From NCBI RefSeq assembly GCF_017876315.1, contig NZ_JAGINU010000001.1, forward strand, positions 2,542,001 through 2,606,000: a stretch of 64,000 bases of DNA. The letters are read 5' to 3'. Positions 34,816 through 42,943 of the stretch are shown in pieces (position 1 is the first letter of the stretch; each line of letters begins with the position of its first letter). This DNA is from Pseudonocardia parietis (GTDB lineage: Bacteria > Actinomycetota > Actinomycetes > Mycobacteriales > Pseudonocardiaceae). The position numbers and the translations under genes are program-made. Under the pieces are notes generated by a model. That model was given only the letters and a program-made list of their open reading frames with translations, searched no databases and was not told the origin of the DNA.

Positions 34816-35730
34816 TCAGGCGAGTCGCTGCAGCGTGGCGCCACCGTCGGTGGAGTGCTCGACGCCACCGTTGGTCACGATCGTCAGTCGGCCTCCGGGC
34901 TCGGCGGTGATCGCTTGCGGTGGGCTCTCGGTGCCGCCGCGGCGCTGCCAGGTTGCGCCCTGGTCGGTGCTGGCGTGCAGAGTTCCGTCCGGTCCGATCC
35001 CGTACAGGGTGCCGTCGTCGGCCCATGCCAGGTAGGTCAGCAGCGGGCTGTCGGCGACGATGGTGAAGGTGGCACCACCGTCACGGCTGGCGATGACTCC
35101 GTTCTCGGTGGTGGCCAGGAGCCGGGTGCCGTCCCCGGGGGCCAAAGCGACGTCGAGGGCGGCCAGCGGGGCGCGTTCCTGCCAGGTTCGTCCGCTGTCG
35201 CTGCTGGTCATCAGCAGTCCGCGGGTGGCGTCGAGGCCGACGACGCTCGTGCCGTCGACGTCGAGAGCGTGGAAGTCGACCTGGCCGTGCAGGCTGACCG
35301 GCTTCCACGTCGCACCGCCGTCGGTGCTGCGGACCAGGCCGAGCGGGTTCGGCGTGCTGGTGTCCTGGGGGGCGGGGTGGCCGCTGGCCAGATACGCCGC
35401 CGGCCCGGCGACGGTGAAGCCCATCAGATCCGGCCCGCCGGTCTGTGGCGAGTCCTGGCGCGGGGCGAGTGTCCCCTCGGGGGTGAGGCCGAACAGACCG
35501 TGGTGGCCTGCGATGACGATGCCGCCGTCGGCGGGGTCGACCCCGACCCCGTGGATGTGACCGACCTGGCCGAACAGGCCGGCAGCGGTGGGGGAAGTGG
35601 CCGGCTGAGCTGGTCCGCCGCAGCCCGCCAGCAGTACGGCGATGCCTGCGGCGAGCAGGGCGTAGGCGGGGCGGGATCGAGTTCCGCAGCGGTGGGGGTT
35701 CGTGCGGCGTGTGGGACGTCTGTCGATCAT
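34816..35730 (-). CDS. BNR-repeat (sialidase-like/F510_1955-type) lipoprotein
   Basis: This is a 304-residue exported lipoprotein. A basic N terminus and hydrophobic stretch end in a lipobox (AVLLAGCGG, Cys about residue 37). The rest is a beta-propeller with repeated Asp-box motifs (STDGGATWKP, SSDSGRTWQE, SRDGGATFTI, STDQGATWQR, STDGGATLQR). Similar proteins are annotated as exo-alpha-sialidase-like or F510_1955 glycosylhydrolases and often sit in metal (copper) resistance regions; enzymatic activity is not implied. Its ATG overlaps the stop of the small upstream gene by one base (TGATG), so translation is probably coupled. Confidence 0.8.
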   Translation of the reverse strand: MIDRRPTRRTNPHRCGTRSRPAYALLAAGIAVLLAGCGGPAQPATSPTAAGLFGQVGHIHGVGVDPADGGIVIAGHHGLFGLTPEGTLAPRQDSPQTGGPDLMGFTVAGPAAYLASGHPAPQDTSTPNPLGLVRSTDGGATWKPVSLHGQVDFHALDVDGTSVVGLDATRGLLMTSSDSGRTWQERAPLAALDVALAPGDGTRLLATTENGVIASRDGGATFTIVADSPLLTYLAWADDGTLYGIGPDGTLHASTDQGATWQRRGGTESPPQAITAEPGGRLTIVTNGGVEHSTDGGATLQRLA

Positions 35731-35870
35731 CAGCAGTGGTGGCTCTTCTCTTCAGCCGGGTCGTGCTCCGGCAGCGCGGTGAGCTCGGCGGGCCGAGCCT
35801 TGAGCAGGATGTGGGGACCGTCGTGGCTGCGCGGTGGTTGGTGAGTCCGGTCCGGCGGCTCGGCGGTCAT
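35730..35870 (-). CDS. 46-residue His/Cys-ending peptide
   Basis: This very short gene starts with ATG at 35870 and ends at TGA 35732-35730, sharing a base with the next ATG. The peptide starts MTAEPPDRTHQPPRSHDGPH and ends EEKSHHC. It has six His in all and a single terminal Cys, a layout suggesting metal binding. No family is recognised. The TGATG overlap with the BNR-repeat lipoprotein gene is the main evidence that it is real. Confidence 0.55.
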   Translation of the reverse strand: MTAEPPDRTHQPPRSHDGPHILLKARPAELTALPEHDPAEEKSHHC

Positions 35871-36163
35871 CGACCGTCGTCACATGCCGTCGGCGGTCGT
35901 AGGGGGGTGTGCGGGCAGGCAGCGCTCGCATCGCGCATCCGAGCAGGCAGCGCAGAACCGCCCGGCCGGGCTCGGATGTGGCGGCCGCGATCACGGCGGA
36001 CAGCGGACCTCGGGCCACAGGTCGACTCGCGTTCTTCGCCATCGGACAGCCTCATTCGTCGATACGGGAGGGGGGTATGCTGGACACCGTATATACCCCC
36101 CGCCCGTATCGGCCCGAGGTGAGGGCGACCTGCTGGCGCCGGCTCACCCCGGCCGGGGGACTG
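35871..36163. other. Non-coding gap holding a CsoR-like repeat
   Basis: About 290 bases between the 46-residue peptide gene and the end of the DUF305 gene. Short reverse-strand frames exist (for example from 36042) but none has a convincing ribosome-binding site. The notable content is the inverted repeat at 36061-36110. Confidence 0.5.
36061..36110. promoter_or_regulatory. Inverted repeat resembling paired CsoR operators
   Basis: GATACGGGAGGGGGGTAT (36061-36078) is repeated in inverse orientation at 36093-36110 with one mismatch and a 14-base spacer. Each arm has the ATAC...GGGGGGTAT layout of copper-sensing CsoR/RcnR operators. It lies about 190 bases upstream of the peptide/BNR operon. 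It could also act as a terminator for the DUF305 gene. Confidence 0.5.
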
Positions 36164-36799
36164 TCAGCCGAGGAGCTCGCGCATCTCGGTGATCTCGGTT
36201 TCCTGGGTGTCGACGATCTGTCGGGCCAGTGCCTTCGCCTCCGGGTTGGTCCCGTTGGCGAGTTCGGTCTGGGCCATCTGCACCGCACCGTCGTGGTGGG
36301 CGATCATCATGTCGAGGAACATGCGGTCGAAGTCGGCGCCGTTGGCCTGCTCGATCCGGTTCATCTGGTCGGGCGTCACCATTCCGGCCATGCCGCCGTG
36401 GTCCATGCCGCGCATCGACCCGTGGTCCATCCCGGGCATGGCGCCCGGTGCGGGTGCGCCCCAGGCGGTGAGGAAGGCCTGCATCTTGGCGATCTCGGGG
36501 CCTTGGGCCTGCTCGATCTCGGTGGCGAGCCGGCGGATGTCGTCACTGCCGGCGCGGTCGGTGGCCGGCTTCGACATCTCCACGGCCTGCTGGTGGTGCG
36601 GGATCATGCCCTGGGCGAAGGCGATGTCGGCCTGGTTGTGCTCGGCCGAGATCGTCGGGCCGGGTGCGGCGGCGCTGGTCGGGGCGGGCACCGGGTTTGC
36701 GGGCGCGGCGCTGCCGACAGGTTCCCCACCGCCGCAGGCGGTCAGGACGAGGGCAGCAGTCAGTGCTGTGGCCGCGGCGGCCACGTTGATGATCTTCAT
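36164..36799 (-). CDS. DUF305-family lipoprotein (ferritin-like, metal-binding)
   Basis: This is a 211-residue exported lipoprotein with lipobox LVLTACGGG (Cys about residue 22). It has two DUF305 repeats, each with the HH signature: IAFAQGMIPHHQQAVEMSK and FLDMMIAHHDGAVQMAQTEL. Between them lies a Met/His-rich segment (PGMDHGSMRGMDHGGMAGM) of the kind seen in copper-binding proteins. DUF305 proteins are four-helix bundles often encoded in copper-resistance loci. The Met/His motif supports copper or silver binding, as inference. Confidence 0.85.
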   Translation of the reverse strand: MKIINVAAAATALTAALVLTACGGGEPVGSAAPANPVPAPTSAAAPGPTISAEHNQADIAFAQGMIPHHQQAVEMSKPATDRAGSDDIRRLATEIEQAQGPEIAKMQAFLTAWGAPAPGAMPGMDHGSMRGMDHGGMAGMVTPDQMNRIEQANGADFDRMFLDMMIAHHDGAVQMAQTELANGTNPEAKALARQIVDTQETEITEMRELLG

Positions 36800-36884
36800 G
36801 TGTGGTTCTGGCTCTCCGTGTCGGAACGGGTGATCGGGCCGGGTGATCGGGCCGGGTCCGACGCTCTGTCGCGCCGGGGGCCGA

Positions 36885-37337
36885 TCAGGTCCGCATCACG
36901 CAGAGCTGAGCGAGTCTTCGAGGGACCGGCGGTGGTCGCTGGGCCGGCATGTCGCGGGCCCGCTGCCGGGCCGGGGTGACCGAGACCGGGAGCATCAGGC
37001 GCCCGAGGAGCAGCCACGCCGCGACCAGCGCGAGCCCGACGGCGGCCAGCACCGCCAGGCACAGGTGCAGCAGGTGGGTGTCGTGCTCGCCGTGGTCGGC
37101 CGACATCGGGTGATGGGTGGCCGCGGCCGGCACCGGTGCAGATGGCGCGGTCGCGGCGTCGGCTCGGTGGTCGGTGGGTCCGGCCACGGATGCCGCGATC
37201 GCAACCTGATGTCCGGTATCCGTGGCGGGGGCGGTAGCCGGGACGACGAGCGCGTGCATCCCGACGAGTCCGAACAGGACAGACCCGATCAGCAGCACCA
37301 GCTGCAGTCCGTGTCGCCTGTTGCCCATGTCGACCAT
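36885..37337 (-). CDS. DUF6153-like small membrane protein, His-rich
   Basis: This is a 150-residue protein with an N-terminal membrane helix (LQLVLLIGSVLFGLVGMHALVV), a His-containing external loop (ATHHPMSADHGEHDTHLLHLC), and a second helix (LAVLAAVGLALVAAWLLLG) before a basic tail. The layout matches DUF6153 proteins of actinobacteria, often near DUF305 genes. The start is uncertain: ATGs at 37337, 37328 and 37385 are in frame. The last one overlaps the stop of the upstream gene fragment. A metal link is inferred from the loop and neighbours. Confidence 0.65.
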   Translation of the reverse strand: MVDMGNRRHGLQLVLLIGSVLFGLVGMHALVVPATAPATDTGHQVAIAASVAGPTDHRADAATAPSAPVPAAATHHPMSADHGEHDTHLLHLCLAVLAAVGLALVAAWLLLGRLMLPVSVTPARQRARDMPAQRPPPVPRRLAQLCVMRT

Positions 37338-37381
37338 GATACCGGCGTGGCTGCGCCGCCCGTGCAGGCCGTGCGCGCCGT

Positions 37382-37939
37382 TCATGTCGATGTATCGACC
37401 ACGGCCAGGACCACACCTGCACCCACGCCGAGCAGCAACGACACCGCAACGGTGCCGGACGGGGCCCACCGCGCCCACGGTGCGCGACCGGGTCCCCGAT
37501 CGCTCGTGGCCGACGGGGCCGGCGGTGCCGTGGTCGTCGTCGGGGGGAAGGCGGGTGCGATGACGCGCCGGTAGTAGAACAGCGAGGCGACGGTGTTGAG
37601 CACGGCGAGCGCGACCAGCCAGGCCAGGCCACCGTCGACGGCCGCGGTGAACACGGCGAGCTTGCCGAACAACACCGCGGTCGGGGGGCCGACCAGCCGG
37701 AGCAGCGCGACGACGAGGGCGATCGCGAGCAACGGGCCGCGGCGCGCCAGTCCGCGGTGCCCGTCGATGCTGCGCTGGGCGGTGGCGGCGACCACGGCGA
37801 AGGCGGCCACGTTGGTGACGGCGTAGCCGGCGAAGTAGAACCCCACCGACGCCTGCGCGTAGTACTGGTGCAGCTGCCCGGTCTGCGGGTGCCGGGCGAC
37901 CCGGCCGAGCGCGCGAGCGCCGTCGGCGATCCCAGTCAA
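37382..37939 (-). pseudogene. C-terminal fragment of a NuoN-like proton-pumping subunit
   Basis: The segment VGFYFAGYAVTNVAAFAVVAA, the RRGPLLAIALVVALLRLVG region and VLFGKLAVFTAAVDGGLAWL match the C-terminal third of NADH:quinone oxidoreductase subunit N. The preceding 300 or more residues are missing and replaced by an unrelated stretch, so this is a remnant. The tail is Pro/Thr-rich with a last hydrophobic helix. Confidence 0.65.
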
Positions 37940-38179
37940 GGCGCGGGCGCCGCCGCGTTCGCCGTGCGCGGTGACCAGTGTGGCCAGCTTGGCGGTGGCG
38001 CGGGCCGCGCCGGCGGGGATGCGATGGTGGTGACCACGGCGAACCCCATCGCCATCGCGGTCACCACCGCCACCACGATCACCTGACCGTCGGAGGCCCG
38101 TGCGAGACCCTGCACCGGCGGCCGGCCCAAAGCGTCGGCGCCGGTGCCGGACCGTTGCTGCACTGGTCCCGGGCCGGGG

Positions 38180-38491
38180 GCGGCCCGATAGTGCCGCGGT
38201 TCTGCCGGGACCGGTGGTCTGCGGGGCGCCGCGTGCCGGCTGCCGGTCGTCGGCGCCGCGGTCACCGTCGGGGCGCCCGCGTTGGCCGGGCTACCACCGT
38301 TCGGGTTGTGGGTCGGGAAGGACGCCGTGCAGGCCGCGACAACGTCGATCTCGCCGGTGTTGTATGTGGCCGGACTGGTCGCGGGGTGGACCGCGGCGTT
38401 CTACGCCGGACGGGCGCTGTGGTTGGTCTGGCGCCCCGCCGCCGGTCCGGTCACCGGCGCCCGGCCGAGCCGCCTGGCAGCCCGGCCGTGA
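38180..38491 (+). pseudogene. Fragment of a NuoL/NuoM-like proton-pumping subunit
   Basis: On the opposite strand to the NuoN fragment, a frame without a start reads TGGLRGAACRLPVVGAAVTV then PALAGLPPFGLWVGKDAV and ends after a last membrane helix (YVAGLVAGWTAAFYAGRAL). The LAGLPPF and KD motif is typical of the conserved transmembrane 7-8 region of NuoL/M/Mrp-type antiporter subunits. It is a rearranged remnant. The bases between it and the NuoN fragment (37940-38180) hold only degenerate hydrophobic frames. Confidence 0.6.
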
Positions 38492-38523
38492 CGAGTGTGC
38501 CGGCCGGTGAGGTCGACGACATG

Positions 38524-39390
38524 TCACGGTGCTTCAGCTGGCGAGCCGCCGGTGTGGAGGGGGCTGTAGTCAGGTTCGGGGCGGTGGTGTCGGGAGTAGA
38601 GGGCGACGGCTTCGAGCTGGGAGTGGACGCCGAGTTTGGTGAGTACGCCGCGGATCTGGGTGCGCACGGTGGCCACGGACACGGTGTAGTGCGTGGCGAT
38701 GGCCTGGGCTCGCCGTCCGGCAGCCAGTAGGTCGAGGATCTCGTGTTCGCGGTCGGTGAGGGCGGAAAAAGCGGCGTGCAGGTGGTGGTGCTCGTGCTGG
38801 TGGCGGTGGTGGTGGTCGATCAGGTCGCGGCGCTGGGCCTCGGGGTGGACCGGGCGGCCGGTGAGGGCGTCGCGGAGAGCAGCCAGCAGGGTAGTCAGCG
38901 GCGCGGTCTTGGGGATGGCGCCGGCGGCGCCGGCGGCCAGGGCGGCGCCGACCCGCTCGGTGGGGGTGTTGTCGGCCAGCGCCAGCACCTGCCAGCCGGA
39001 TGCCCGCAGCGGCTGCACCAGCGCGACTGCGTCGATCCGGTGGCCGGCGGGGTCGCGGCCGAGTTCGAGGTCGAGCAGCACCAAGCCGCTTGTGATCAGT
39101 CGGGTGGCGGCGAGAAGTTCCTTGGTCGAGCGGATCGGGTGAGTGCGCGCGTCGTGGCCGGCGACGCGCAGGCTGCCGGCCAGCGAGGAGGCCACCAGCT
39201 GGTGGTCGTCGATGACCCAGATCGTCGCGGCTGGTGCTGGGGCGCGGGGTGTCCCGGTTCGGCCGGGCCCCGACGGGTGGTCGACGACGCGACTCAGGTC
39301 GGCTGCCTGGGCGTGGGCGGGACCTGGGTGTCGGGTCGGAGGCGAGGCTGGAGCAATGGCGGGGAGGTTGGGGCCCGAGGTCGCGGTCAT
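38524..39390 (-). CDS. LuxR-type response regulator with a His-rich linker
   Basis: This is a 288-residue regulator. After a Pro/Ser-rich N terminus comes a receiver domain (TIWVIDDHQLVASSLAGSL; phospho-acceptor in LVLLDLELG; conserved Lys in AIPKTAPL). Then follows a linker with 10 His in 16 residues (DHHHRHQHEHHHLH) and a LuxR/GerE helix-turn-helix (FSALTDREHEILDLLAAGR, HYTVSVATVRTQIRGVLTKL). The ATG at 39390 is the likely start, but the frame is open to 39912 through a STAS-like segment, so it may be translated as a fusion. No histidine kinase is nearby. The linker could bind metal, fitting the neighbouring genes. Confidence 0.75.
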   Translation of the reverse strand: MTATSGPNLPAIAPASPPTRHPGPAHAQAADLSRVVDHPSGPGRTGTPRAPAPAATIWVIDDHQLVASSLAGSLRVAGHDARTHPIRSTKELLAATRLITSGLVLLDLELGRDPAGHRIDAVALVQPLRASGWQVLALADNTPTERVGAALAAGAAGAIPKTAPLTTLLAALRDALTGRPVHPEAQRRDLIDHHHRHQHEHHHLHAAFSALTDREHEILDLLAAGRRAQAIATHYTVSVATVRTQIRGVLTKLGVHSQLEAVALYSRHHRPEPDYSPLHTGGSPAEAP

Positions 39391-40003
39391 GAGGCCGGCT
39401 TGGCTGCTGCCGGCACGCTGGCGGCGCGGCGCCCGTTCTCCGGTGCCACCGCACGCGTCGTCGCCGGGCGCGCGCTGAGAGCCCGCTGCCCACGGGTGGC
39501 GTTCGGGGTTGGTGACCGGGTGGCCGCCGTCGTCAGGGGCGGTTCCGGGGCCAGGGCTGGGGATGGGGATGAGGGCGTGGGTGGCTGCCTCAAGGGTGGG
39601 GAAGGTGTCGAACTCGGCGAGGAGCTGGCGGGCGTGCAGGGGAAGCAGGTGCAGGCGGGCACCGTAGCCGGACAGGGACACGGTGATCGAGCGCCGAGCC
39701 GCGGTGTAGGGGGCGTGGCGCAGCGATGCCAGCCCACCGCGCTCGAAACTGGTCACCGCATCAAGGTCGATCACCATCTGGGCGGTGTCGGCGTAGCCGG
39801 CGGCGACCAGCTCGAGCTGGGCATCGAGCAAACGCAGCACCCGCGCCGCAGCTGTCGGGTCGAGTCGCCCGGCCACGCGGAACCCGCAGCCGCGGGTGCG
39901 GCGCCTCCACAATGACGTGCACGGTATCGACGGTGTTCGTGACGCCGCCGGTGGTTCGGGTGGTCTCGGTGACGGTTGATGCTTGTGGTGGTGTCGGCGT
40001 CAT
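39391..40003 (-). pseudogene. STAS-domain segment, frameshifted, fused in frame to the response regulator
   Basis: An ATG at 40003 opens MTPTPPQASTVTETTRTTGG up to VDTVHVIVEAPHP. The STAS core (FRVAGRLDPTAAARVLRLLD, AQMVIDLDAVTSFERGGLAS, and a later LLAEFDTFPTLEAATHALI) continues in another frame from about 39885, so one indel near 39885-39905 breaks the gene. The second part runs without stop into the response regulator. STAS domains occur in anti-sigma antagonists. Original gene structure (one gene or two) cannot be decided here. Confidence 0.5.
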
Positions 40004-40176
40004 TGCCGGGGTCCGGGACACGGACGGCCCCCTTCTGCGCCGGGGCCGCCCGCTCAGCGAGCCCGGGGCATCGAGATGACAGGAGTCGATGCCCGCCGGG
40101 GTCTGGAGCGGTCCTTTGTAGGTACACAACCGGCTGCGGCCCGTCGACCGCCATTCGGCCCCAGACCGGCTCCGTA

Positions 40177-40389
40177 TTGCGCCACCCCCACCCGTCCGAC
40201 CAGGCCACCCTGATCGATCAGTTGCACACCGCGGTGAGCAGCCGAGTGATCATCGAACAGGCCAACGGGATGCTCTCCGAACGGTTCGGCCTCGCCCCGG
40301 ACCTTGCGTTCCGGCTGCTGCGCCACTACGCCCGCGACCACAACCGCCGGCTCACCGAGCTGGCCGGTGCCGTGGTAGCGGCCGCATAG
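40177..40389 (+). CDS. ANTAR-domain protein, probably truncated
   Basis: This encodes about 70 residues matching the RNA-binding ANTAR domain: LIDQLHTAVSSRVIIEQANG, MLSERFGLAPDLAFRLLRHY and ARDHNRRLTELAGAVV. ANTAR proteins bind two-hexanucleotide hairpins to prevent termination. They are usually coupled to a GAF or receiver domain, which is missing here. The frame is open upstream to 39976 without similarity. I show a TTG at 40177 as the nearest plausible start. It is probably a remnant of a GAF-ANTAR gene. Confidence 0.6.
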   Translation: MRHPHPSDQATLIDQLHTAVSSRVIIEQANGMLSERFGLAPDLAFRLLRHYARDHNRRLTELAGAVVAAA

Positions 40390-41220
40390 ACCTGCCCCGG
40401 CCCGAGCCCCACACCTGCTGCTCCGGGGGGTCTTCATCGGCTCCACAGGATTGTCGATTTGCGGGGTGGCCGGGACCATCGGCGTGGGACGGTGAAGGTC
40501 ACGCCGCCGTCGCCGGGGGGAGCAACGGTCGGCCACAAGGTCGGGGGCCGTCTCAGGTGACGGCTCCCGGCCGTGGTCTGCGTCGGGTGAGGGTGCCGTC
40601 CCTCGGCCGTCAACCCCCCGAGCACGGGAGGGCGCATGGACGCACAGGCGGGGTGGCTGCAGGTGCGGACCGGTGAGCTGCCGAGGCGTTCGGCGGGTGC
40701 GCCGACACGTTGGTGGCCGGGTTCGATTTCGTGGAGTTCCTGCTGCGGCTGCGTGATCGCTGTGTGCGGCCTGCGGGGTCGTCAGCAGCGCGACGATGGA
40801 GACGGCTTCGCCACAGTGCGGGCAGGCTCTGGTGGCGACCGCCACTCGACTCCGTGAACCCCGGGGCAGCCCACCCAGCCGCGGGTCAGCCCGCCGAGCC
40901 TGCGGGTCACGCGGTCGAGGGCCTCGACCAGGTGCGGGAAGTCCTCGGACTCCGGCCAGTACCGCCCGCCAGCAGCCCGAGTGCGCCAGCGACCCGACCA
41001 GCAGGTGCGCGCGCCCCGAGACTCCACGACGCCGGCGGATCAGGGAGCTTGACCCTAGTCCCACTGGGTCTCCTCACCCGGCGGATGCATGATCACCGTG
41101 TTGGCCGCCGCTGAGCGTGCAGACGACGGCGTCATTGAGGGTGCAGACGTCGGGGACGTGATCAGGCCCCGTCGGCGGGGTGCCGGACGGGGCCTGGTCG
41201 TCGAGGTGGCGCGGTGGTCG
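40390..41220. other. 830 bases without a supportable gene
   Basis: Frames in this stretch are interrupted or have no protein-like pattern. No terminator or repeat stands out. It is probably eroded DNA in the island. Confidence 0.5.
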
Positions 41221-41400
41221 TCAGGGCGCCGCCTCGGCGACCGCGGCTCGGGTGGAGGACTCGTCGACGATGGCCTTGTCCGCGGCGAACGCGGCGACGA
41301 GGGCCTGGAGCGCGAGGTTGTTCACCGCGCGGGGATAACCGCGGCTGGTCTGGTGGATCAGCGCGGCGGCGTCGTCGGAGAACAGGGTGTCGGACCGGCC
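41221..41400 (-). pseudogene. C-terminal fragment of an ExeA-type AAA ATPase (transposon helper)
   Basis: The reverse-strand peptide GRSDTLFSDDAAALIHQTSR, then GYPRAVNNLALQALVAAFAA, matches the C terminus of the ExeA-like ATPase found in actinobacterial transposons. The Walker motifs are missing. It joins an asnB fragment at about 41400. Confidence 0.55.
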
Positions 41401-41545
41401 ACGCGAAGGCGAACATGCCGCGCAGCCGCTGCACGGCATCGGGGCCGCCCCAGTAGTGGAACGCCGCGACCGATGACCTCGCCGTCGCCCTCGGTGGCGG
41501 ACGCGGCGTCGTAGCCCTCGATGAACTCGTGGCGGAGCTCGAGCT
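41395..41545 (-). pseudogene. N-terminal fragment of an asparagine synthase-like protein
   Basis: Two pieces in different frames, LELRHEFIEGYDAASATEGD with GEV and FHYWGGPDAVQRLRGMFAFA, match the glutamine amidotransferase domain of AsnB. A frameshift near 41465 and the junction with the ATPase fragment show it is dead. Confidence 0.5.
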
Positions 41546-41738
41546 TTATCAGAATCCGACTCGTTGAGCTCAAGGCGCCGCCTCCGGTAGCGTGGAGCCG
41601 GCCACGCCGGCTTCGCTCCCTACCACCTCCGGCCCGGTCGCGGCCGCCGGTGCCGACTACCCGGCCCCAGCCGTCTGGACGGTGTGCCATCTCTCCAGGG
41701 CGGATCCAACGGCCGCGGTCCCAAGATGACGCGCTCGA

Positions 41739-42884
41739 TCAGTTCTGGTGGTCCCCGCCGGATTCGGCTTCCTCGCGACCGCGCTGCGTGTCACGGAGTA
41801 CCTGGCGTCGCTCGCGCTCACGGTAGCTGTAGGCGGCCTCACGGATCGAGTCCTCGCTTTCGAAGCCTGATCCGACGGCGCCGGCCACGGTGGCCGCTGC
41901 CGTCACCAGCAATATGACAATCGCGTAGGCGCCTACACCAAGGTTCGGCCCGACGTACTGCCCGAACACCTCCGGGGTGAGCACGACCACCGCCGCAAGC
42001 AGGTTGATCGCGTACAGCGCCACATACATACAGCCGACGCCGATGACCAGGGTCAGCACCGTAGAGGCGTTGAAGAGCAGAGCCTGCTCACGCTCCTGGG
42101 CTGGCCGACCCGTGGTGTCTTCCCACAGGTGATGATAGACGATCAGCCAGCCGACCATGATCATTACCGAGCCGAGCACGGCAGCCACGAGCTGCACGGC
42201 GGTCATGGTGGCAGCGAGCTGCCACACGGTAGTGCTGATCAAGTAGAAGGCGCTGAAGGCGAAGGCGCCGACCAGCGGTCCGGTCAGCCCGTACACAAGC
42301 CGCCAGGGTCGGTTGTCACGGACCATGCCGATGAGCAGCCGGACGCCGCCCCGCGAGGCCAACACCCGCGCGTCGACGCCGTCCTGATTTGGGGTGATCC
42401 GCCGGAACTGGTGAGCTAGGGACGCTGGCCGACGCTTGCGATGTTCTTCGGAGTGATCGCTCGGTGCGCCCCGGCCCCGCAGATCGGCGATGAGCTGTGC
42501 CACCACACCGCGAACCCGCCGTCGCAACGCCATCGCGCCGAACGCGGGCAGTGAGAGGACGACCACCCGGCGGCTGTTACTCAGATCGGCCACGATGGGC
42601 TGCTTGCCATCCCGAAGCGGCAGGTCTGTGAGGCAGACTGCCACGTCCCAGCCGTGTTCCTGCATACGCGCGCTAGCGACATCCATCATCGCGGTGTGCC
42701 GGCTGTCGCTGGAAGGCAGCTGATCCCGGTGCACGTCAACCTGCCAACGGTCGGGCACCAATTGTTCGGACAGCACACCCGGCAGGTCTTCGGCAAGCTG
42801 ATACGCCACCTCGATCGGGGCCGGCGACGGGTCGGCGATCACACCCACCACCAAGGGCCGCGGCTCGCTGGGTTGCTCGGCCAT
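41739..42884 (-). CDS. Unrecognised soluble-plus-membrane protein, copy A (intact)
   Basis: This is a 381-residue protein of a family that I do not recognise and that occurs three times in the window. Residues 1-140 look like a soluble alpha/beta domain (PLVVGVIADPSPAP, WDVAVCLTDLPLRDGKQPIV, RRVVVLSLPAFGAMALRRRV). Residues about 140-195 are a polar, basic linker ending with the strongly conserved RLLIGMVRDNRPWRLV. Four membrane helices follow (about 197-216, 224-248, 276-304, 316-337), with YHHLWE between the second and third, then GSGFESEDSIREAAYSYRER and a charged tail. The ATG at 42884 follows GAGAGGAATCGACA. An IS3 end lies 26 bases upstream, so its promoter may come from the IS. Confidence 0.7.
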   Translation of the reverse strand: MAEQPSEPRPLVVGVIADPSPAPIEVAYQLAEDLPGVLSEQLVPDRWQVDVHRDQLPSSDSRHTAMMDVASARMQEHGWDVAVCLTDLPLRDGKQPIVADLSNSRRVVVLSLPAFGAMALRRRVRGVVAQLIADLRGRGAPSDHSEEHRKRRPASLAHQFRRITPNQDGVDARVLASRGGVRLLIGMVRDNRPWRLVYGLTGPLVGAFAFSAFYLISTTVWQLAATMTAVQLVAAVLGSVMIMVGWLIVYHHLWEDTTGRPAQEREQALLFNASTVLTLVIGVGCMYVALYAINLLAAVVVLTPEVFGQYVGPNLGVGAYAIVILLVTAAATVAGAVGSGFESEDSIREAAYSYRERERRQVLRDTQRGREEAESGGDHQN

Positions 42885-42909
42885 TGTCGATTCCTCTCGC
42901 AGCTCGGAC

Positions 42910-42943
42910 TGAATCGTCCTGGACGGTGGAGAGGCTCTGATCT
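42910..42943 (+). mobile_element. Left inverted repeat of IS3 copy 1
   Basis: These 34 bases (starting TGAATCGTCCTGGACGG, ending GATCT) are identical to the left end of the full IS3 copy at 44562-44595. The IS3 sequence breaks off here and resumes at about 44464, so the IS110-type element sits inside this copy. Confidence 0.85.

Noticed and set aside
36885-37478. Longer start for the DUF6153-like protein
   Set aside because: Sequence before the first membrane helix is shared with the upstream gene fragment and has no signal features.
40390-41220. Open frames of 70-130 codons between the ANTAR fragment and the ATPase fragment
   Set aside because: Each is Arg/Pro/Gly-rich, has no ribosome-binding site and shows no recognisable family.
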